The notes below the pieces were generated by a model. The model was not told where the DNA came from. It saw nothing but the letters and a program-made list of their open reading frames with translations, and made no database searches. A program made the translations under genes and the position numbers. From Pseudomonas umsongensis (GTDB lineage: Bacteria; Pseudomonadota; Gammaproteobacteria; Pseudomonadales; Pseudomonadaceae), in NCBI RefSeq assembly GCF_002236105.1, contig NZ_NIWU01000001.1, forward strand, positions 744,001 through 808,000: 64,000 nucleotides of DNA, written 5' to 3'. This document shows, piece after piece, positions 9,129-20,373 of this stretch (positions are counted from its first letter, which is position 1; each line of letters begins with the position of its first letter).

Positions 9129-9294
9129 GGGTAGTTCCTGGCTCGACGAGCGTGATGAAAAAGGCAATTCTGCCATCTCGAATGATTTTCTGCCGACTTG
9201 TGTGACTTATAGCAATCTATCGTGGACCTTCCACACTCAAATTTTATACGGATAAACTGAGTAGGAATCAGATCGTTATGTAGTGCTTGGGCGC

Positions 9295-9681
9295 TTAACT
9301 CTGATTGCCTTTGCGGCGCGCGCGATATCCGCGTGGTCCGAACCAACCCCGATCATTTGGGCTCGCAGCATGCCCGAGTACCTGTGTCCGGCGCTCGTCG
9401 TAGAGAGATTCAAACTGTCTTCGTTCAGCATTCGTGATGCGTCGCGCGGAGATGATGCGGATGATCTCCATCTCGTCGATATTCTCTTCGATCACGTGCA
9501 CAACGAGTAGTGCCTTTGCACCGTCGACTATGCCAATGGTCTGCCAGCGAGGGCCATCTTTTTCCAATGAGACGAGTGATGTGATATTTAGCGGGTCATT
9601 GATCACTTGGGCGGCGGTCTCGAAACTCACACCATGTTTTGATTGGTTGCTCTCGTTCTTCTGTTCATCCCACACGAACAC
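9295..9681 (-). CDS. BrnT-like ribonuclease toxin with C-terminal extension, no antitoxin seen
   Basis: The first 95 or so residues match BrnT, a RelE-fold ribonuclease toxin. The protein starts [20 protein letters not shown], typical of BrnT (WDxxKxxxNxxKHGVxF), and continues with RWQTIGIVDG and RIISARRITNAERR. The start is GTG at 9681, inside the end of the MFS gene (17-base overlap). The remaining 30 residues (TQVLGHAASPNDRGWFGPRG...) have no counterpart in BrnT. A BrnA antitoxin should follow directly, but only about 170 bases lie between this gene and the next and no BrnA-like frame was found. It may be an inactive relic at the island edge or part of the operon by read-through. Confidence 0.75.
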   Translation of the reverse strand: MFVWDEQKNESNQSKHGVSFETAAQVINDPLNITSLVSLEKDGPRWQTIGIVDGAKALLVVHVIEENIDEMEIIRIISARRITNAERRQFESLYDERRTQVLGHAASPNDRGWFGPRGYRARRKGNQS

Positions 9682-10894
9682 TGTTTATTCCTCCGCTCTC
9701 GGTCCGTCGGCAACCAATGTAATAGAACAACAAACCAACTAACGTCATGCTGATCAAGGCGTAGAACATTGCGCCGGGCATTGCGTGCTTCAATGCTATT
9801 CCGCACACAATTGGTCCAATGGCGACGCCCATGTAAACGAGGTTCTGCATGCCAAAGTAGATACCGCGCAAGTGGTTAGGAGCAATCTTGTCGATAAACA
9901 TATATTCGGCTGGGACGATGATAATCTCTCCGATAGTGAAGATAATGATTGCTATCACCCAAATCCAAAGTTCTTGCGATAGGGAAAGGCCGATAAGCCC
10001 TACTACGAAGGCGGCCGATCCTAGCGACACCCAAGCCAGGAGCTTCTCCTCCTTGATCCAGCTTCCAAATAGATACTGCAATGAAATGACGACGACGGCG
10101 TTCGCGGCGGAGAGGTAGGCCACCGTTTCGTAGGCGACACTGGCCGTTACCACCACGATGAGATATTGCGACAGGTAGGTCAGCAATGGTCCGTAGACAG
10201 CCATGCTGAAAATGCCGCCAAGGGTGAATAATAGAAGGCGTTGGTCCCCCCGTAACACTGCAAGGGTTCCTGCGAACTTCATTCTTTCGGCATCGGCGGG
10301 GGCTGCGGGCGTGACGGGAGTGAAGACGTTACGAAAGAATAGAAGGAGTAGCAGAATCAGCAGTGTGAAAGCTGCCGCTATCCAAAAGGGTGCATTGAAT
10401 ACGTAGCGTACCGCCCAAGCGCCCAAAAAGGGTCCAATCGCAGCGCCAATGTTTTGGAGCGCGTAACGCAAGGAGTAAGCCTTGGCCCGAATCTCTTGGG
10501 GCAGTTGCTCCGACAGTAAAGCGTTGCCTACTACGGTGATCGTGGCCGAGGCCGTGTTAAGGAGAACGAGCAAGACAAGAAATACAATCGTATTCTGAGT
10601 TGGCGGAAGTACCAGATATAGCAACAACAGGCCTAGGTCCAATGCGATCAAGAGTTTAACCTTGTTGATCTTGTCCGCGAGATATCCACCATAAACGCTG
10701 GAAATCGTGCCGACCAATAAGCAGAGTCCGAGCAAATAGCCAATCTGCTCTATATCGAATCCAAGCACCTCATGAAGATAAATCGGTAGGAATGGCAGCA
10801 ATGCAAAAAAGCTCACGGACCGTGCCAGTGAGAGAGTGAGCAAGATCTTGACCGACAAGGGGAACTCGTTGATGGTCTCTAGCAGTGATTTCAT
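9665..10894 (-). CDS. MFS transporter, probable exporter of the island's peptide
   Basis: A 409-residue major facilitator protein with about 12 hydrophobic helices (for example [54 protein letters not shown]). The MFS motif A-like loop [14 protein letters not shown] follows helix 2. Its ATG overlaps the NRPS stop by four bases, so it is the last biosynthetic-island gene before the toxin. Inference from context: it exports the product or provides self-protection. The lower G+C matches the island. Confidence 0.85.
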   Translation of the reverse strand: MKSLLETINEFPLSVKILLTLSLARSVSFFALLPFLPIYLHEVLGFDIEQIGYLLGLCLLVGTISSVYGGYLADKINKVKLLIALDLGLLLLYLVLPPTQNTIVFLVLLVLLNTASATITVVGNALLSEQLPQEIRAKAYSLRYALQNIGAAIGPFLGAWAVRYVFNAPFWIAAAFTLLILLLLLFFRNVFTPVTPAAPADAERMKFAGTLAVLRGDQRLLLFTLGGIFSMAVYGPLLTYLSQYLIVVVTASVAYETVAYLSAANAVVVISLQYLFGSWIKEEKLLAWVSLGSAAFVVGLIGLSLSQELWIWVIAIIIFTIGEIIIVPAEYMFIDKIAPNHLRGIYFGMQNLVYMGVAIGPIVCGIALKHAMPGAMFYALISMTLVGLLFYYIGCRRTESGGINSVRVG

Positions 10895-13800
10895 GAAACC
10901 GTTCCTCTGGTAGAGACGCGTTGGCTTACGTCTTTGGCAATAGCCTCTAGAATTCCGATTAATGCGGTCTTGATCCTCTCGATTTCGAACAGTTTGCTGT
11001 GATACCCGATCAGTAACCTCATGCGCTTGTTGGGCAAGACAGTTAGCCCGAGCGGATAATGGGACACGCCCGCAGCTCCGTTGGTCATCTCCGTGACGCG
11101 CAGAGGGAATGAATCGCCAAGCGTTACGGTTTGCTCTGGATAGTTCTGGAAGACGAAATAGGTGTCGAATAGATCTCCCATTCCTGCAAGACGCTGAATC
11201 TCTGTAAGCCCCAAGTGCTGATGGTGCATGAGATTCAGATGAGTTTTCTGAACTCGAATCAACAGACTCGCAAATGTATCGGACTCCTCAAGTACTACTC
11301 GTAGCGGGACGGTGTTGATGAAGAGCCCAACCATACTCTCGATGCCCTCGACCTCAGGTGGGCGTTCGGATACTGTGGCTCCGAAGACGACGTCGGACTT
11401 TCCGACAAGGCGCATGAGGAGTAAGCCCCAAGCCGTTTGCACTAGGGTGCTCAGGGTTACGCCAATACGTGCAGCTTGGCGCGTGAGACTCTCGGTCACC
11501 TCTGTCGTTAGTTCTATGTTTGTCATGTCTGGAACATCATGCGCAAAATTTGCTTTCGCACAGACTTTCGTCGGGGTATCGAATCCGGCAAGGTATCCCT
11601 GCCATGCGGTTCGGGCACTATTTTGATCTTGTTTGACGAGCCAGGCGAGATAGTTTTTGAAAGGGACAACTATGGGCATCGTTTCGATGCCGTACCGATA
11701 GAGTGTAAAAATATCTCTTAAAACGATTGGCATTGACCAACCATCAAGGAGGATGTGATGGTCGCTAATAATGAGATGATGCCGGGTGGCGGCAAAGCGG
11801 ATTAGCATGAACCTCATTAGTGGAGGTTTGCTAAGGTCGAATCGTTGTGACAGGTCTTCTGTCAAAAGTCTTTCCAAGTGCATGTGCTGCTCAACGGGCG
11901 CCAAGGAAGACAGGTCATGGATTTTCCACGGTACCTCGAAGTCTTGGGTTACGATTTGCACCGGGTTCTCCAGACCTTGGTAGATGAAAGCTGCGCGCAG
12001 ATTGGTATGTCTGAGCAGCAGATTATTCACAGCAGTCTTGAGTTGGGTTGTATCGAGCGTTCCCGCCAAGTCGAGGATTGTTTGACCTTGATAGGGGTCA
12101 CGATGTGTTGAATTGTGGTTCGTATGAAGCAGCAAGCCCTGCTGCAACGGTGCGAGTGGCAGAATCTCTAGAAGTTGAGGGTACTGAGTTTTAATTGCAT
12201 CGATATCGGACTGTTTTAATTTGATGAGATTGACATCAGACGGCGTCAGCCCCCCTAGAGAGGGGTGATCCGCCAGGCAAGCAAGTGACTGGAGAGTATC
12301 CACCCAATAGTTAAGTAACGACGACGTCTCGTCTTTATCGAATTGGGCATCATCCCACCCGATAGTCACAGTCAAGATTGGGGAAGTGAGGTCGCTATTT
12401 ATGACGCCACTTAGGTCTAATGCGTGAAGCGAACGAGTAATTGGTTTCGGCGCCTTACCATTGGTGTAGAGCGCAAGGCAGACTTGTGAGAACGGAGATC
12501 TCTGTTGTGTGGCGTTAAAGCTGCAATCTTCATTGGGTACCGAACTTACTTGTTCTTTTATACGCTTCAACAACCGCGACAGCGCACGGGGATCTCCAAG
12601 GTGCTGTGTATTGATTCCGCCAGTATTGAGCTTGAGCGGAATGGTGTGCTGAGTTCGCGGGTTACGCCAATCCAGTCGCAGCAGAGTCTTTGTTTTCGTA
12701 TCGCGACGAAGACGCCAATCTGCAAAAGCCAGTGCAAAGCCTGCTAGCAAGACAGTGTCTGCGCAGGTATGGTAAAGACGCGGAACAGTGGTAGCCAATA
12801 TATGTGTGAGTTCGTTCGACAATGAGCGTTTGAAGTGACGGTGTATTCCGCATTCCGCATGTGGCGACTTCAGTGAGAGTCGTGGGTCAGGGATCTGCGA
12901 TACCTTTAGCCAATATGACTGATCTTCCCCATCTTGCTCCGCAGGTGTCGGTAGCGCGGGGGTGGTGTTTAGAATGCTGATCAGTGCCTCGACACTTTGG
13001 TGTTGGAACACTTCACGTGCCGTTATTATGAAACCCTCGACACGGGCGCGGCTGACTAATTGGATTGACCGGATACTGTCACCGCCCAGATCGAAAAAGC
13101 GATCATCGAGACCGACTTGCTCTAAGCCTAAGACCTCTGCGAATAGACGAGCGAGTTTTCTTTCTGTCGGTGTACGAGGCAAGCGCACGTCTCGAGAGGT
13201 AAAGTTAGGGGTTGGTAAAGCTCTTGTGTCAAGCTTTCCGTTGGGGGTGAGTGGTAGTCGATCAAGTATCACTATTGCTGCGGGAACCATATAGTCCGGC
13301 AGCTTCTTTGCGACATAACGGCGTAGTTCAAGGCCCAAACTGCGAGCCTCCTGAGCGCGGTTTGGCGCATTAGAGAGTATGGGAGCTGCGGCAACCGTCT
13401 CAGATCGTGGCCGATAGAGATCTGTCAGCAAAAAATGATCATGAAATGAGGAGATAAAAATTGCGTCGAAACAGTCACTGTTCGCTGTGTCCGTCCAAGT
13501 GATTTTGGCTCTATATCCCAGTGAAGCTGCCAATGCGTGCATCGATTCTGGATCTACGGCTGCGTTGGTTGGGATCGTGATCGACTGCGCATTGACAGAG
13601 AAATCGGTATTGGTTTGCACCCAGATTGTCTGATCCAGGTGTATTGCTGCTGCCACCCGTGCGTTTGGAACACCTGTCACCCGCAATATCGGTGGCCGTT
13701 CTTTCGATAAAAAGCGCTGAACGACATTGAGGCCTGAGCCATCGCGGCACCACCCAAGTTCATGCGAGCCTCTTGTGGAGAGGCATGAACTACCGTGTTT

Positions 13801-16800
13801 ATGCAAGACGACATCGAAGCGGAAGTCAGTCAGCTCATTGCGCTGCTTACCGCGCTTAAGCTGAAGGTCCACCCCCACGACTGCTTGCAGTTCTTGGCTG
13901 ATCGTTGCAAAAAAATCAGGGTCGAGAAGCAACTCGCTCTCAAGGGTGACGGTATTGTCGATAATCTTGCGCAAATCGCAGACGCTCTCGTTGCGATGAA
14001 GACCTTTATATATGGCCACTGCTGTGGCGAAGCACCGCATCAACCGGTAATTGCGGATGTCACCCAAGAAGACACGGCCGCCTGGAACCAAGAGCTTCAT
14101 TGCTTGGCTAAGAACGTCGAGTAGATAACGGCTGCTTGGAAAATATTGCGCTACGGAGTTAATGACAACTGTGTCAAAGCATTCCATAGGTAGTTCACCC
14201 AGTTCGTGGGCAGCAAGGTTTTTGAGGACGACGCGTTCACGTAGGAATGGTGTGACGTTTACCCGCTCCTCAAGGGCTCGGATCGCAGAAGGGGAGAAGT
14301 CGAGTCCCCAGTATGACTGACAGTGTGGGGCCACTTTCCATAAGATCAGGCCGGAGCCCACACCGATTTCGAGCACGCAACGCGGTTTCAAATCCAGAAT
14401 TCTGTCGACGGTTGTTGCTTGCCATTCAAGCATGTCCTCAAGCGGGATCGGCTGGTTGTCATAGCTGCTATTCCAACCAGAGAAGTCTTGAGGCGAGGCG
14501 AGGTGGGTTTGTTCGCTATAGTCGCGCTCGTGCATGTCCTGCCATATAGAAACACGCTTGATCTCGTTGGCCCGGTCGCTAGCTATTGCATTGAGTTCAT
14601 GTGGGACTACGTAGCCAATGAGTTGCTTGTGGTTGAGTTGATCCTCGCGAACTATCACCGCCGCTTGCGCAACTGTGGGGTGCGTAGTGAGTGCTGCTTC
14701 AATCTCTCCTGGTTCGATACGGAAACCGCGGATCTTGATCTGATCGTCGACGCGGCCGATGAAGTCGACAACACCGTCGTTACGCCATTTGGCAAGGTCA
14801 CCTGTGCGGTACATACGCGAACCGGGTGGTCCGAATGGACAGGCTACGAAGCGTTCAGCCGTGAGCTTAGGGCGATTTAAATATCCGCGCGCCAATCCGT
14901 GTCCGGCGATGTACAGCTCACCAATAACGCCAGGAGGGACAGCCATCAAAACGGGATCTAGTATATAGACGCGTGTATTCCACAATGGATGACCGACAGG
15001 GACAGTTTCAGCATTCAAGTGGGGCTGGCATTCCCAATACAATGCGTCGACCGTGGTCTCAGTCGGGCCATAGGCATTAATCATGCGGTGGTTGCGGGAC
15101 CATTTTTTAGCGAGAGCTGGCGAACACACTTCACCTGCAACCATGAGGTGGGGGCAGCTCCTGAGCGCGTCTTCCGACATGCTGCGGAGGATTGTTGGTG
15201 AGAATGTGATGTGCGTTGGCCGGTACTTAGCCATCGTTTGTATTTGTTGATTGGGCGACAGAAGCTCTTCGGGTGAGGCCAAGATAAGAATCGCGCCGGA
15301 CAGTAGCGTGCAACACATCTCGCAGAAGGTAGGGTCGAAGTTAATCGACGAAAATTGTAGAAAGCGTGAGTGCACGTCTAAGCGGTAGCACTCGATGTAT
15401 GCGCCGGCAAGATTGGGAATCCCGTAATGTGTAACGACCACTCCCTTGGGTTTCCCGGTCGAGCCCGAAGTGTAGATAACGTACGCGGAATCATTGCGCG
15501 ATATAGGTCTTTTTCGATCCACATCAGTCGGGTTGCTCGTGGCTATCAGCTTGAAGGCCTCTAGCGCGGCGGCATCGTCCCAAGCGAGATGCGGGATGCT
15601 TCGAGCAGATTGCGGTAAATGCTCGAGGATCACATTTGTGGTGATGAGACACCTTGGACAGGCATCCTCTAGCATAAAGGTGAGCCGCTGAGCAGGATAA
15701 TCGGGATCGAGCGGTAGGTAGGCCGCACCTGCTTTCAATATGCCTAACAGGCTGGCTAACATCGTCGGAGAGCGCCGCATTGAGAGACCTACCAGATCTT
15801 CGGCGACGACACCTTGTGAGAGAAGCCAGTGTGCAACTTGGTTTGCGTTGCGATTCAATTCTTCGTACGAGAGTGCCATATCCTCGTGGATCACGGCGGT
15901 GGCAAAGGGGGTTTTTGCGACTTGTCGTTCGAAAAGTAAGGGGTAAACCGTGTCTGGGATGCTTCGTTCAGTAGTGTTCCAGTGCTCTAATATCATGCTG
16001 CGAGCATCTGAGTCGAGAATGTTGATGGCCGCGAGAGTGCGGTCGGGATTGGCTGCAACTTGTTTGAGTATGTTGACGAAGTAGCGTGCAAAGGCCTCGA
16101 CTGTGGTTCGGTCGTATAGATCCGTTGCGTATTCAATTTCGCCGCTCATGCCTGCTATCGAACCGTCCTCACATTTTTGCTCAGTCAGTTCAATCGTCAG
16201 ATCGAACTTGGAAGTATGCGTGGTGGTCGATCCCAGCTCTGCTGTCAATCCAGGCCATTCGAGGTTCGGTGCAGCATTGTTCTGGAGTACAAGCATGATC
16301 TGGAACAGTGGATGATGACTGGTCCTGCGGGCTGGGTTCAGCACGTCGACCAAGTAGTCGAACGGTATGTCCTGATTTGCGTAAGCCGCCAGATTCACCT
16401 CCTTCACACGCGCTAGCAGCCTAAGAAAACTCGGATCTCCTGAAGTGTCGGTACGCAGTACGAGTGTGTTGACGAAAAGTCCGACCAAGTCGTCCAGTGC
16501 ACTGTCAATGCGTCCGGCGATAGGGCTCCCCAAGGGAATGTCGGTACCAGCACCCAGCTTGCTCAAAAGTATGGCGGTAGCCGCCTGCAAAAGCATGAAC
16601 AAGCTAACGCCTGCTTGGCGTGCGAGATTGGAGAGGCGTAGGGTTAAAGCGGCGTCCACATGAATTGGGACGACGTTGCCGTGGAAGCTTGCGACGTGAG
16701 GACGGGGGCGATCTGTCGGGAGTTCGAGATGCTCGGGCATGTTTGCCAATGCTCGGCGCCAGTATGACAATTGTTGCGATAGCGGACTTTGCGTTTCGGC

Positions 16801-19134
16801 ATCGGAACCGAGCCAGTCGCGCTGCCATAGTGTGTAGTCAGCATACTGTACTGGCAACGCTGGAAAATCAGCGACCGCACCAACTGTGCGTGCTGCGTAG
16901 GCGAAGCTCATGTCGCGAATGAAAGGTGCAAGCGACCAGCCGTCGCCAGCGATGTGGTGGAGGGTCACGAGCAGCACATGATGCTCTTTGCTCAGACGGA
17001 AGAGGTCGGCGCAGATTGGGATTTCGCGCTTCAGATCGAAGTGATGGCTGGCTGCTTGAGAGAGAACTTCAGACAGCTCGCCAGCGGAAACCTCGTGTAC
17101 CACCAACTCGATTTTGACACTTCCCTCCCGCGCAATGTCCTGCTCAGGACCTTGAATGCCTTCGCGCAAACGCGTTCTGAGGACTTCGTGACGCATGAGT
17201 AAGTCGTTGAGCGCTTGCTGCAGTGCCTTGCGGTCCAGCTTACCTTTCAAGTCAAGGTAAATAGGCAAGTTGTAGGTTGCGTTCGGTCCTTCCATCTGAT
17301 GCAAGAACCAAAGGCGTTGTTGCGCAAATGAGAGAGGTAAGTGAGTGGGACGTTCCAATGCACGAATGGGAGGGTGCGCAGGCTCAGCTTCGCTCAACCT
17401 GCACGCTAGGTTGGCGGCAGTCGGTGCCTCGAAGATTGATCGGATGGGTAGTTCAATACCGAGCTCCGTACGTAAACGGTTAATCAAGCGTGTGGCCAAA
17501 AGCGAGTTTCCGCCCAAATCGAAGAAGCTATCGTGAGCACTGGCGTACTTAATTTTAAGAACGTCGCAGAACAATTCGACTAGTAACAGTTCGCTTGTTG
17601 TTGTGGGAGGACGTCGCTCCCGGGAGAGAAAACTAAGAGGCGGCAGACCGTTGCGATTCACCTTGCCGTTGGGGGTCAGTGGGAGCGAGGCCAACGCCAT
17701 GATACCTGCCGGGATCATGTATTCAGGTAGGTGCGCTGATATCTCGCGGCGTAGGATTGTGGTGTCCAATGAGTGACCCGCTATTGGCACTACGTATCCT
17801 GCCAGATGTCGCAGGCCGGGTTGGTCCTCACGTAGGAATACGCGCGCACGAGCGATGCCGGGTTGCTGCATCAGAATAGCTTCGACCTCTCCCAGTTCAA
17901 TGCGGAAACCGCGGATTTTGACTTGCTCGTCCGCGCGCCCCAGGAACTCAAGCATTCCTCTTTCGTTTAAACGAGTGATGTCTCCCGTGCGGTACATGCG
18001 GCTGCCTGCGGCACCAAATGGGCATGCCACGAAGCGTTCGGCTGTGAGTTTTGCATTGCCGAGATAGCCTCGTGCCAAACCGTCTCCAGCGATGTAGAGC
18101 TCGCCTTCGATTCCCGATGGTAGGGGGCGAAGTGTAGCGTCGAGCACGTAAACCTCAGTGCTCCATATCGGTTTACCGATTGTGACCTGTTCGCCACGAC
18201 GAACAGCTACCATTAATGACCAAATAGTCGTCTCTGTTGGTCCATATAGATTCCAAACCTTGTTGGGTGCGATGCTGAGAAAATCTGCAAGATCGGGCGG
18301 TAGCGCCTCACCGCCACACAATATCTGCATCGAGCCGTCCGGTATCCAGGACGCTTCTCGCAGGAGTTGCCAAAGGGCAGGAGTTCCCTGCATCAGTGCA
18401 GGCTTCGCAGCAGCAATAAAACGGCTTAGGGCTCGGCCGTCTATGGCGATTTCATGGGGCACCAAGTGCAGCTCAGCTCCACTCAAAAGCGGTAAGTACA
18501 ACTCCAGCCCAGCGATGTCGAAGGAGATCGGAGTCGTCGACACGACAACGTCGCGGCAGGTGATCCAGAAATGATTCATCATGAAGGCCATGAAGTTGGC
18601 GAGTGCATGATGGGTCACAATGACGCCCTTTGGCCGGCCGGTTGAGCCTGATGTATAAATAACGTACGCGGGATGCAGTGGTTGCAGCAGTTCGCTGCGG
18701 TCTCGGACTAGAGGATTCGTTGTTTTAGTGTTGGCCAACACTTCGTTGAAATCTTCAACATACAAGGTGCTTACAGATTGTATCGCTGTATCGAGACGAT
18801 CGAGGAGAGACCGCGTTGTAAGGAGGATCGTTGGCTGCGCGTCCTTGATCATGTATTCAAGACGTTCGCTCGGATAACTTGGATCAAGTGGTAGGTACAT
18901 CGCGCCCGCTTTAAGAATACCTAAAAGGCTCGCCACTAATTCAGGGGAGGGGCGTAATGATACGGCGACAACCATCTCTGGCCCTATGCCTTGGGCTATT
19001 AGCCAGTGCGCTACACGGTTGGCGCGCTCGTTCAACTCCACATAGGTCAACGATGACGCTTCGCATACGAGTGCCGTAGCATATGGGGTGCGATCGACTT
19101 GCTGTTGGAATAACAGAGGCAGAATGACGCTCAT
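10891..19134 (-). CDS. Bimodular nonribosomal peptide synthetase: A-T-C-A(MT)-T-[E remnant]-C
   Basis: A 2747-residue NRPS. A1 (1-510) has GSTGRPKG near 160 and no preceding C domain, so it starts the chain. Its ten-residue code reads D-I-L-Q-C-G-L-I-W-K, one position from the glycine code DILQLGLIWK. T1 has FFDLGGNSL near 540, and C1 (about 600-1040) has HHIAGDGWS near 730. A2 (about 1060-1990) reads D-P-C-T-M-A-A-V-D-K, which I cannot assign, and carries a SAM methyltransferase insert (VLEIGVGSG near 1590; [12 protein letters not shown]) of the N-methylating kind. T2 has [11 protein letters not shown] near 2017. A region at about 2070-2285 resembles only the C-terminal half of an epimerization domain. 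C2 (about 2320-2747) has HHILLDGWS. There is no terminal T or TE, so C2 should use the separate T-TE protein. It overlaps mbtH and the MFS gene by ATGA. Confidence 0.95.
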   Translation of the reverse strand: MSVILPLLFQQQVDRTPYATALVCEASSLTYVELNERANRVAHWLIAQGIGPEMVVAVSLRPSPELVASLLGILKAGAMYLPLDPSYPSERLEYMIKDAQPTILLTTRSLLDRLDTAIQSVSTLYVEDFNEVLANTKTTNPLVRDRSELLQPLHPAYVIYTSGSTGRPKGVIVTHHALANFMAFMMNHFWITCRDVVVSTTPISFDIAGLELYLPLLSGAELHLVPHEIAIDGRALSRFIAAAKPALMQGTPALWQLLREASWIPDGSMQILCGGEALPPDLADFLSIAPNKVWNLYGPTETTIWSLMVAVRRGEQVTIGKPIWSTEVYVLDATLRPLPSGIEGELYIAGDGLARGYLGNAKLTAERFVACPFGAAGSRMYRTGDITRLNERGMLEFLGRADEQVKIRGFRIELGEVEAILMQQPGIARARVFLREDQPGLRHLAGYVVPIAGHSLDTTILRREISAHLPEYMIPAGIMALASLPLTPNGKVNRNGLPPLSFLSRERRPPTTTSELLLVELFCDVLKIKYASAHDSFFDLGGNSLLATRLINRLRTELGIELPIRSIFEAPTAANLACRLSEAEPAHPPIRALERPTHLPLSFAQQRLWFLHQMEGPNATYNLPIYLDLKGKLDRKALQQALNDLLMRHEVLRTRLREGIQGPEQDIAREGSVKIELVVHEVSAGELSEVLSQAASHHFDLKREIPICADLFRLSKEHHVLLVTLHHIAGDGWSLAPFIRDMSFAYAARTVGAVADFPALPVQYADYTLWQRDWLGSDAETQSPLSQQLSYWRRALANMPEHLELPTDRPRPHVASFHGNVVPIHVDAALTLRLSNLARQAGVSLFMLLQAATAILLSKLGAGTDIPLGSPIAGRIDSALDDLVGLFVNTLVLRTDTSGDPSFLRLLARVKEVNLAAYANQDIPFDYLVDVLNPARRTSHHPLFQIMLVLQNNAAPNLEWPGLTAELGSTTTHTSKFDLTIELTEQKCEDGSIAGMSGEIEYATDLYDRTTVEAFARYFVNILKQVAANPDRTLAAINILDSDARSMILEHWNTTERSIPDTVYPLLFERQVAKTPFATAVIHEDMALSYEELNRNANQVAHWLLSQGVVAEDLVGLSMRRSPTMLASLLGILKAGAAYLPLDPDYPAQRLTFMLEDACPRCLITTNVILEHLPQSARSIPHLAWDDAAALEAFKLIATSNPTDVDRKRPISRNDSAYVIYTSGSTGKPKGVVVTHYGIPNLAGAYIECYRLDVHSRFLQFSSINFDPTFCEMCCTLLSGAILILASPEELLSPNQQIQTMAKYRPTHITFSPTILRSMSEDALRSCPHLMVAGEVCSPALAKKWSRNHRMINAYGPTETTVDALYWECQPHLNAETVPVGHPLWNTRVYILDPVLMAVPPGVIGELYIAGHGLARGYLNRPKLTAERFVACPFGPPGSRMYRTGDLAKWRNDGVVDFIGRVDDQIKIRGFRIEPGEIEAALTTHPTVAQAAVIVREDQLNHKQLIGYVVPHELNAIASDRANEIKRVSIWQDMHERDYSEQTHLASPQDFSGWNSSYDNQPIPLEDMLEWQATTVDRILDLKPRCVLEIGVGSGLILWKVAPHCQSYWGLDFSPSAIRALEERVNVTPFLRERVVLKNLAAHELGELPMECFDTVVINSVAQYFPSSRYLLDVLSQAMKLLVPGGRVFLGDIRNYRLMRCFATAVAIYKGLHRNESVCDLRKIIDNTVTLESELLLDPDFFATISQELQAVVGVDLQLKRGKQRNELTDFRFDVVLHKHGSSCLSTRGSHELGWCRDGSGLNVVQRFLSKERPPILRVTGVPNARVAAAIHLDQTIWVQTNTDFSVNAQSITIPTNAAVDPESMHALAASLGYRAKITWTDTANSDCFDAIFISSFHDHFLLTDLYRPRSETVAAAPILSNAPNRAQEARSLGLELRRYVAKKLPDYMVPAAIVILDRLPLTPNGKLDTRALPTPNFTSRDVRLPRTPTERKLARLFAEVLGLEQVGLDDRFFDLGGDSIRSIQLVSRARVEGFIITAREVFQHQSVEALISILNTTPALPTPAEQDGEDQSYWLKVSQIPDPRLSLKSPHAECGIHRHFKRSLSNELTHILATTVPRLYHTCADTVLLAGFALAFADWRLRRDTKTKTLLRLDWRNPRTQHTIPLKLNTGGINTQHLGDPRALSRLLKRIKEQVSSVPNEDCSFNATQQRSPFSQVCLALYTNGKAPKPITRSLHALDLSGVINSDLTSPILTVTIGWDDAQFDKDETSSLLNYWVDTLQSLACLADHPSLGGLTPSDVNLIKLKQSDIDAIKTQYPQLLEILPLAPLQQGLLLHTNHNSTHRDPYQGQTILDLAGTLDTTQLKTAVNNLLLRHTNLRAAFIYQGLENPVQIVTQDFEVPWKIHDLSSLAPVEQHMHLERLLTEDLSQRFDLSKPPLMRFMLIRFAATRHHLIISDHHILLDGWSMPIVLRDIFTLYRYGIETMPIVVPFKNYLAWLVKQDQNSARTAWQGYLAGFDTPTKVCAKANFAHDVPDMTNIELTTEVTESLTRQAARIGVTLSTLVQTAWGLLLMRLVGKSDVVFGATVSERPPEVEGIESMVGLFINTVPLRVVLEESDTFASLLIRVQKTHLNLMHHQHLGLTEIQRLAGMGDLFDTYFVFQNYPEQTVTLGDSFPLRVTEMTNGAAGVSHYPLGLTVLPNKRMRLLIGYHSKLFEIERIKTALIGILEAIAKDVSQRVSTRGTVS
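12260..12960 (-). other. Region of the NRPS resembling only the C-terminal lobe of an epimerization domain
   Basis: Between T2 and C2 the protein has about 220 residues of E-domain C-lobe character. They include the entry QSYWLKV, a helix [16 protein letters not shown], an acceptor-like strand run around LRLDWRNPR, then [15 protein letters not shown], and a closing strand [14 protein letters not shown]. The N-lobe with its HHxxxDG motif, normally about 180 residues, is absent. T2 keeps the GGDSI...VSRAR form typical of carrier domains that precede E domains. The assignment rests on motif order recalled from the family. Confidence 0.6.
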
Positions 19135-19337
19135 ATTAGACTCTTCGGTTTTAGGTCTATCCAGTTCTCGCCAATGAAGGAAAGACAGTTATCCCGACTA
19201 TCAGGCCCGAAGACGCGTTGCCATCCCGCCGGGGTGGCAACGCAGTCTGGCCACAACGAGTGCTGACCTTCGTTGTTGACCAAAACATAAAAGATGCCGG
19301 ACTCGATTTCGAATGGATTAGTCATTTCTAACGACAT
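19131..19337 (-). CDS. MbtH-like protein
   Basis: A 68-residue MbtH-family chaperone that binds NRPS adenylation domains and supports their folding or activity. The family signature is complete: [35 protein letters not shown], with the conserved Trp residues. It overlaps the thioesterase gene upstream and the NRPS downstream (ATGA), so it is made together with its client. An internal ATG at 19325 (MTNPFEIES) could also be the start. Confidence 0.95.
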   Translation of the reverse strand: MSLEMTNPFEIESGIFYVLVNNEGQHSLWPDCVATPAGWQRVFGPDSRDNCLSFIGENWIDLKPKSLI

Positions 19338-20373
19338 GGTTTAACTCCTCCTTCCCTAGCAGGTAGTTTTCGATCAGCGCAGCAATCGTCGTTGCATGTT
19401 GATCTTGCAAAAGACCGTAGTGGGAACCCGCGATGGTGCTTGCAGTCAGTTTTCCCGCACTCAGCTTGTGCCAAGTCTCGATGGAGTCATTCTCTGATAC
19501 GTGCAAAAGAAGACCGTGTGTCGGCTTCGCTGTTGGCCTGTACTCGACCAAAGCGCGGATATTCGCTCGATACGTCTGAATGAGGCGCTCGACGAACGCT
19601 ATACTGGAATTACGTTGACTCCTTGCCTGTCCAAACAAAGCCACTGTTATTTGTTGAATGGCGGTCGGAGGACCGGCACCTTCTGATGTGGCGCCGAGTT
19701 CCTTATTGTTTGTTGCCACTTGGGCTAGGAGATCGTTGCGTAAATCCAGTAAGAGCGCAGCCTCGTCCCACTTGATGATTGGAACTTCCCAAATATAGCT
19801 GTCGATAAGTACTAGTTTCCGCAGATTCAATCCTTTGTCGGCCGCTTTTTTAGCGATCTCGTAACCGATGAGACCTCCGAGCGACCAGCCGACGAGATGA
19901 AAATCCTCCTCGCCAAAGTCATCGTAAATCAAATTGGCATAATGTTCGGCAATATCCTGAATGGTTTGCAGTCGCTCGACATTCGCTAGCGCCAAAGGCT
20001 GGATGCCGTAGCAACCACGGTCGTGACCGAGGCGTTGGACCAGCTTTGAGTAAGCGAATACTAAACCGCTGACCGGGTGAATGAATATGATGGGTATTTT
20101 TGAGCCCCTGTTACTCATTCGTATGATTGCGCGCTCCTGGTTTGCGACCTGTAATTGTGAGCCGTCGGTGGCAAGTTCGCGAATTGTCGGGTAACGCAGT
20201 AAGTCACCAAGGCTCAGATTCCAGCCGAGCCGTTGCTTGATTTGTTCTATCGTGGCTAACGCAAGCAGCGAATCACCACCTAAGGCAAAGAAGTTGTCAT
20301 TCTCTCCAATATCCTTCCGACCCAAAGTAAAACTCCAGATCTCGTTCAAGCTCTGCTCTATGAGACTCGTCAC
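19318..20373 (-). CDS. Free-standing carrier protein-thioesterase (T-TE) didomain
   Basis: A 351-residue protein with an N-terminal carrier domain (residues 1-75, FFALGGDSLLAL, phosphopantetheine Ser35) and a type I thioesterase domain (about 90-345). The nucleophile is in GWSLGG (Ser164) and a catalytic-type His sits near the end (GSHYGLL). It starts with GTG overlapping the desaturase stop (GTGA). No A domain is attached and the NRPS ends in a C domain. This T should therefore be loaded in trans, most simply by the SyrC-like shuttle with the halogenated threonine, and the TE would release the peptide. This mirrors the end of syringomycin synthetase, where the last module lacks its own A domain. 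Confidence 0.88.
   Translation of the reverse strand: MTSLIEQSLNEIWSFTLGRKDIGENDNFFALGGDSLLALATIEQIKQRLGWNLSLGDLLRYPTIRELATDGSQLQVANQERAIIRMSNRGSKIPIIFIHPVSGLVFAYSKLVQRLGHDRGCYGIQPLALANVERLQTIQDIAEHYANLIYDDFGEEDFHLVGWSLGGLIGYEIAKKAADKGLNLRKLVLIDSYIWEVPIIKWDEAALLLDLRNDLLAQVATNNKELGATSEGAGPPTAIQQITVALFGQARSQRNSSIAFVERLIQTYRANIRALVEYRPTAKPTHGLLLHVSENDSIETWHKLSAGKLTASTIAGSHYGLLQDQHATTIAALIENYLLGKEELNHVVRND

Noticed and set aside
11000..12200. The last NRPS domain as an epimerization domain
   Set aside because: It has a complete condensation layout with HHILLDGWS and lies at the C-terminus where the chain must be joined to the T-TE-bound residue.
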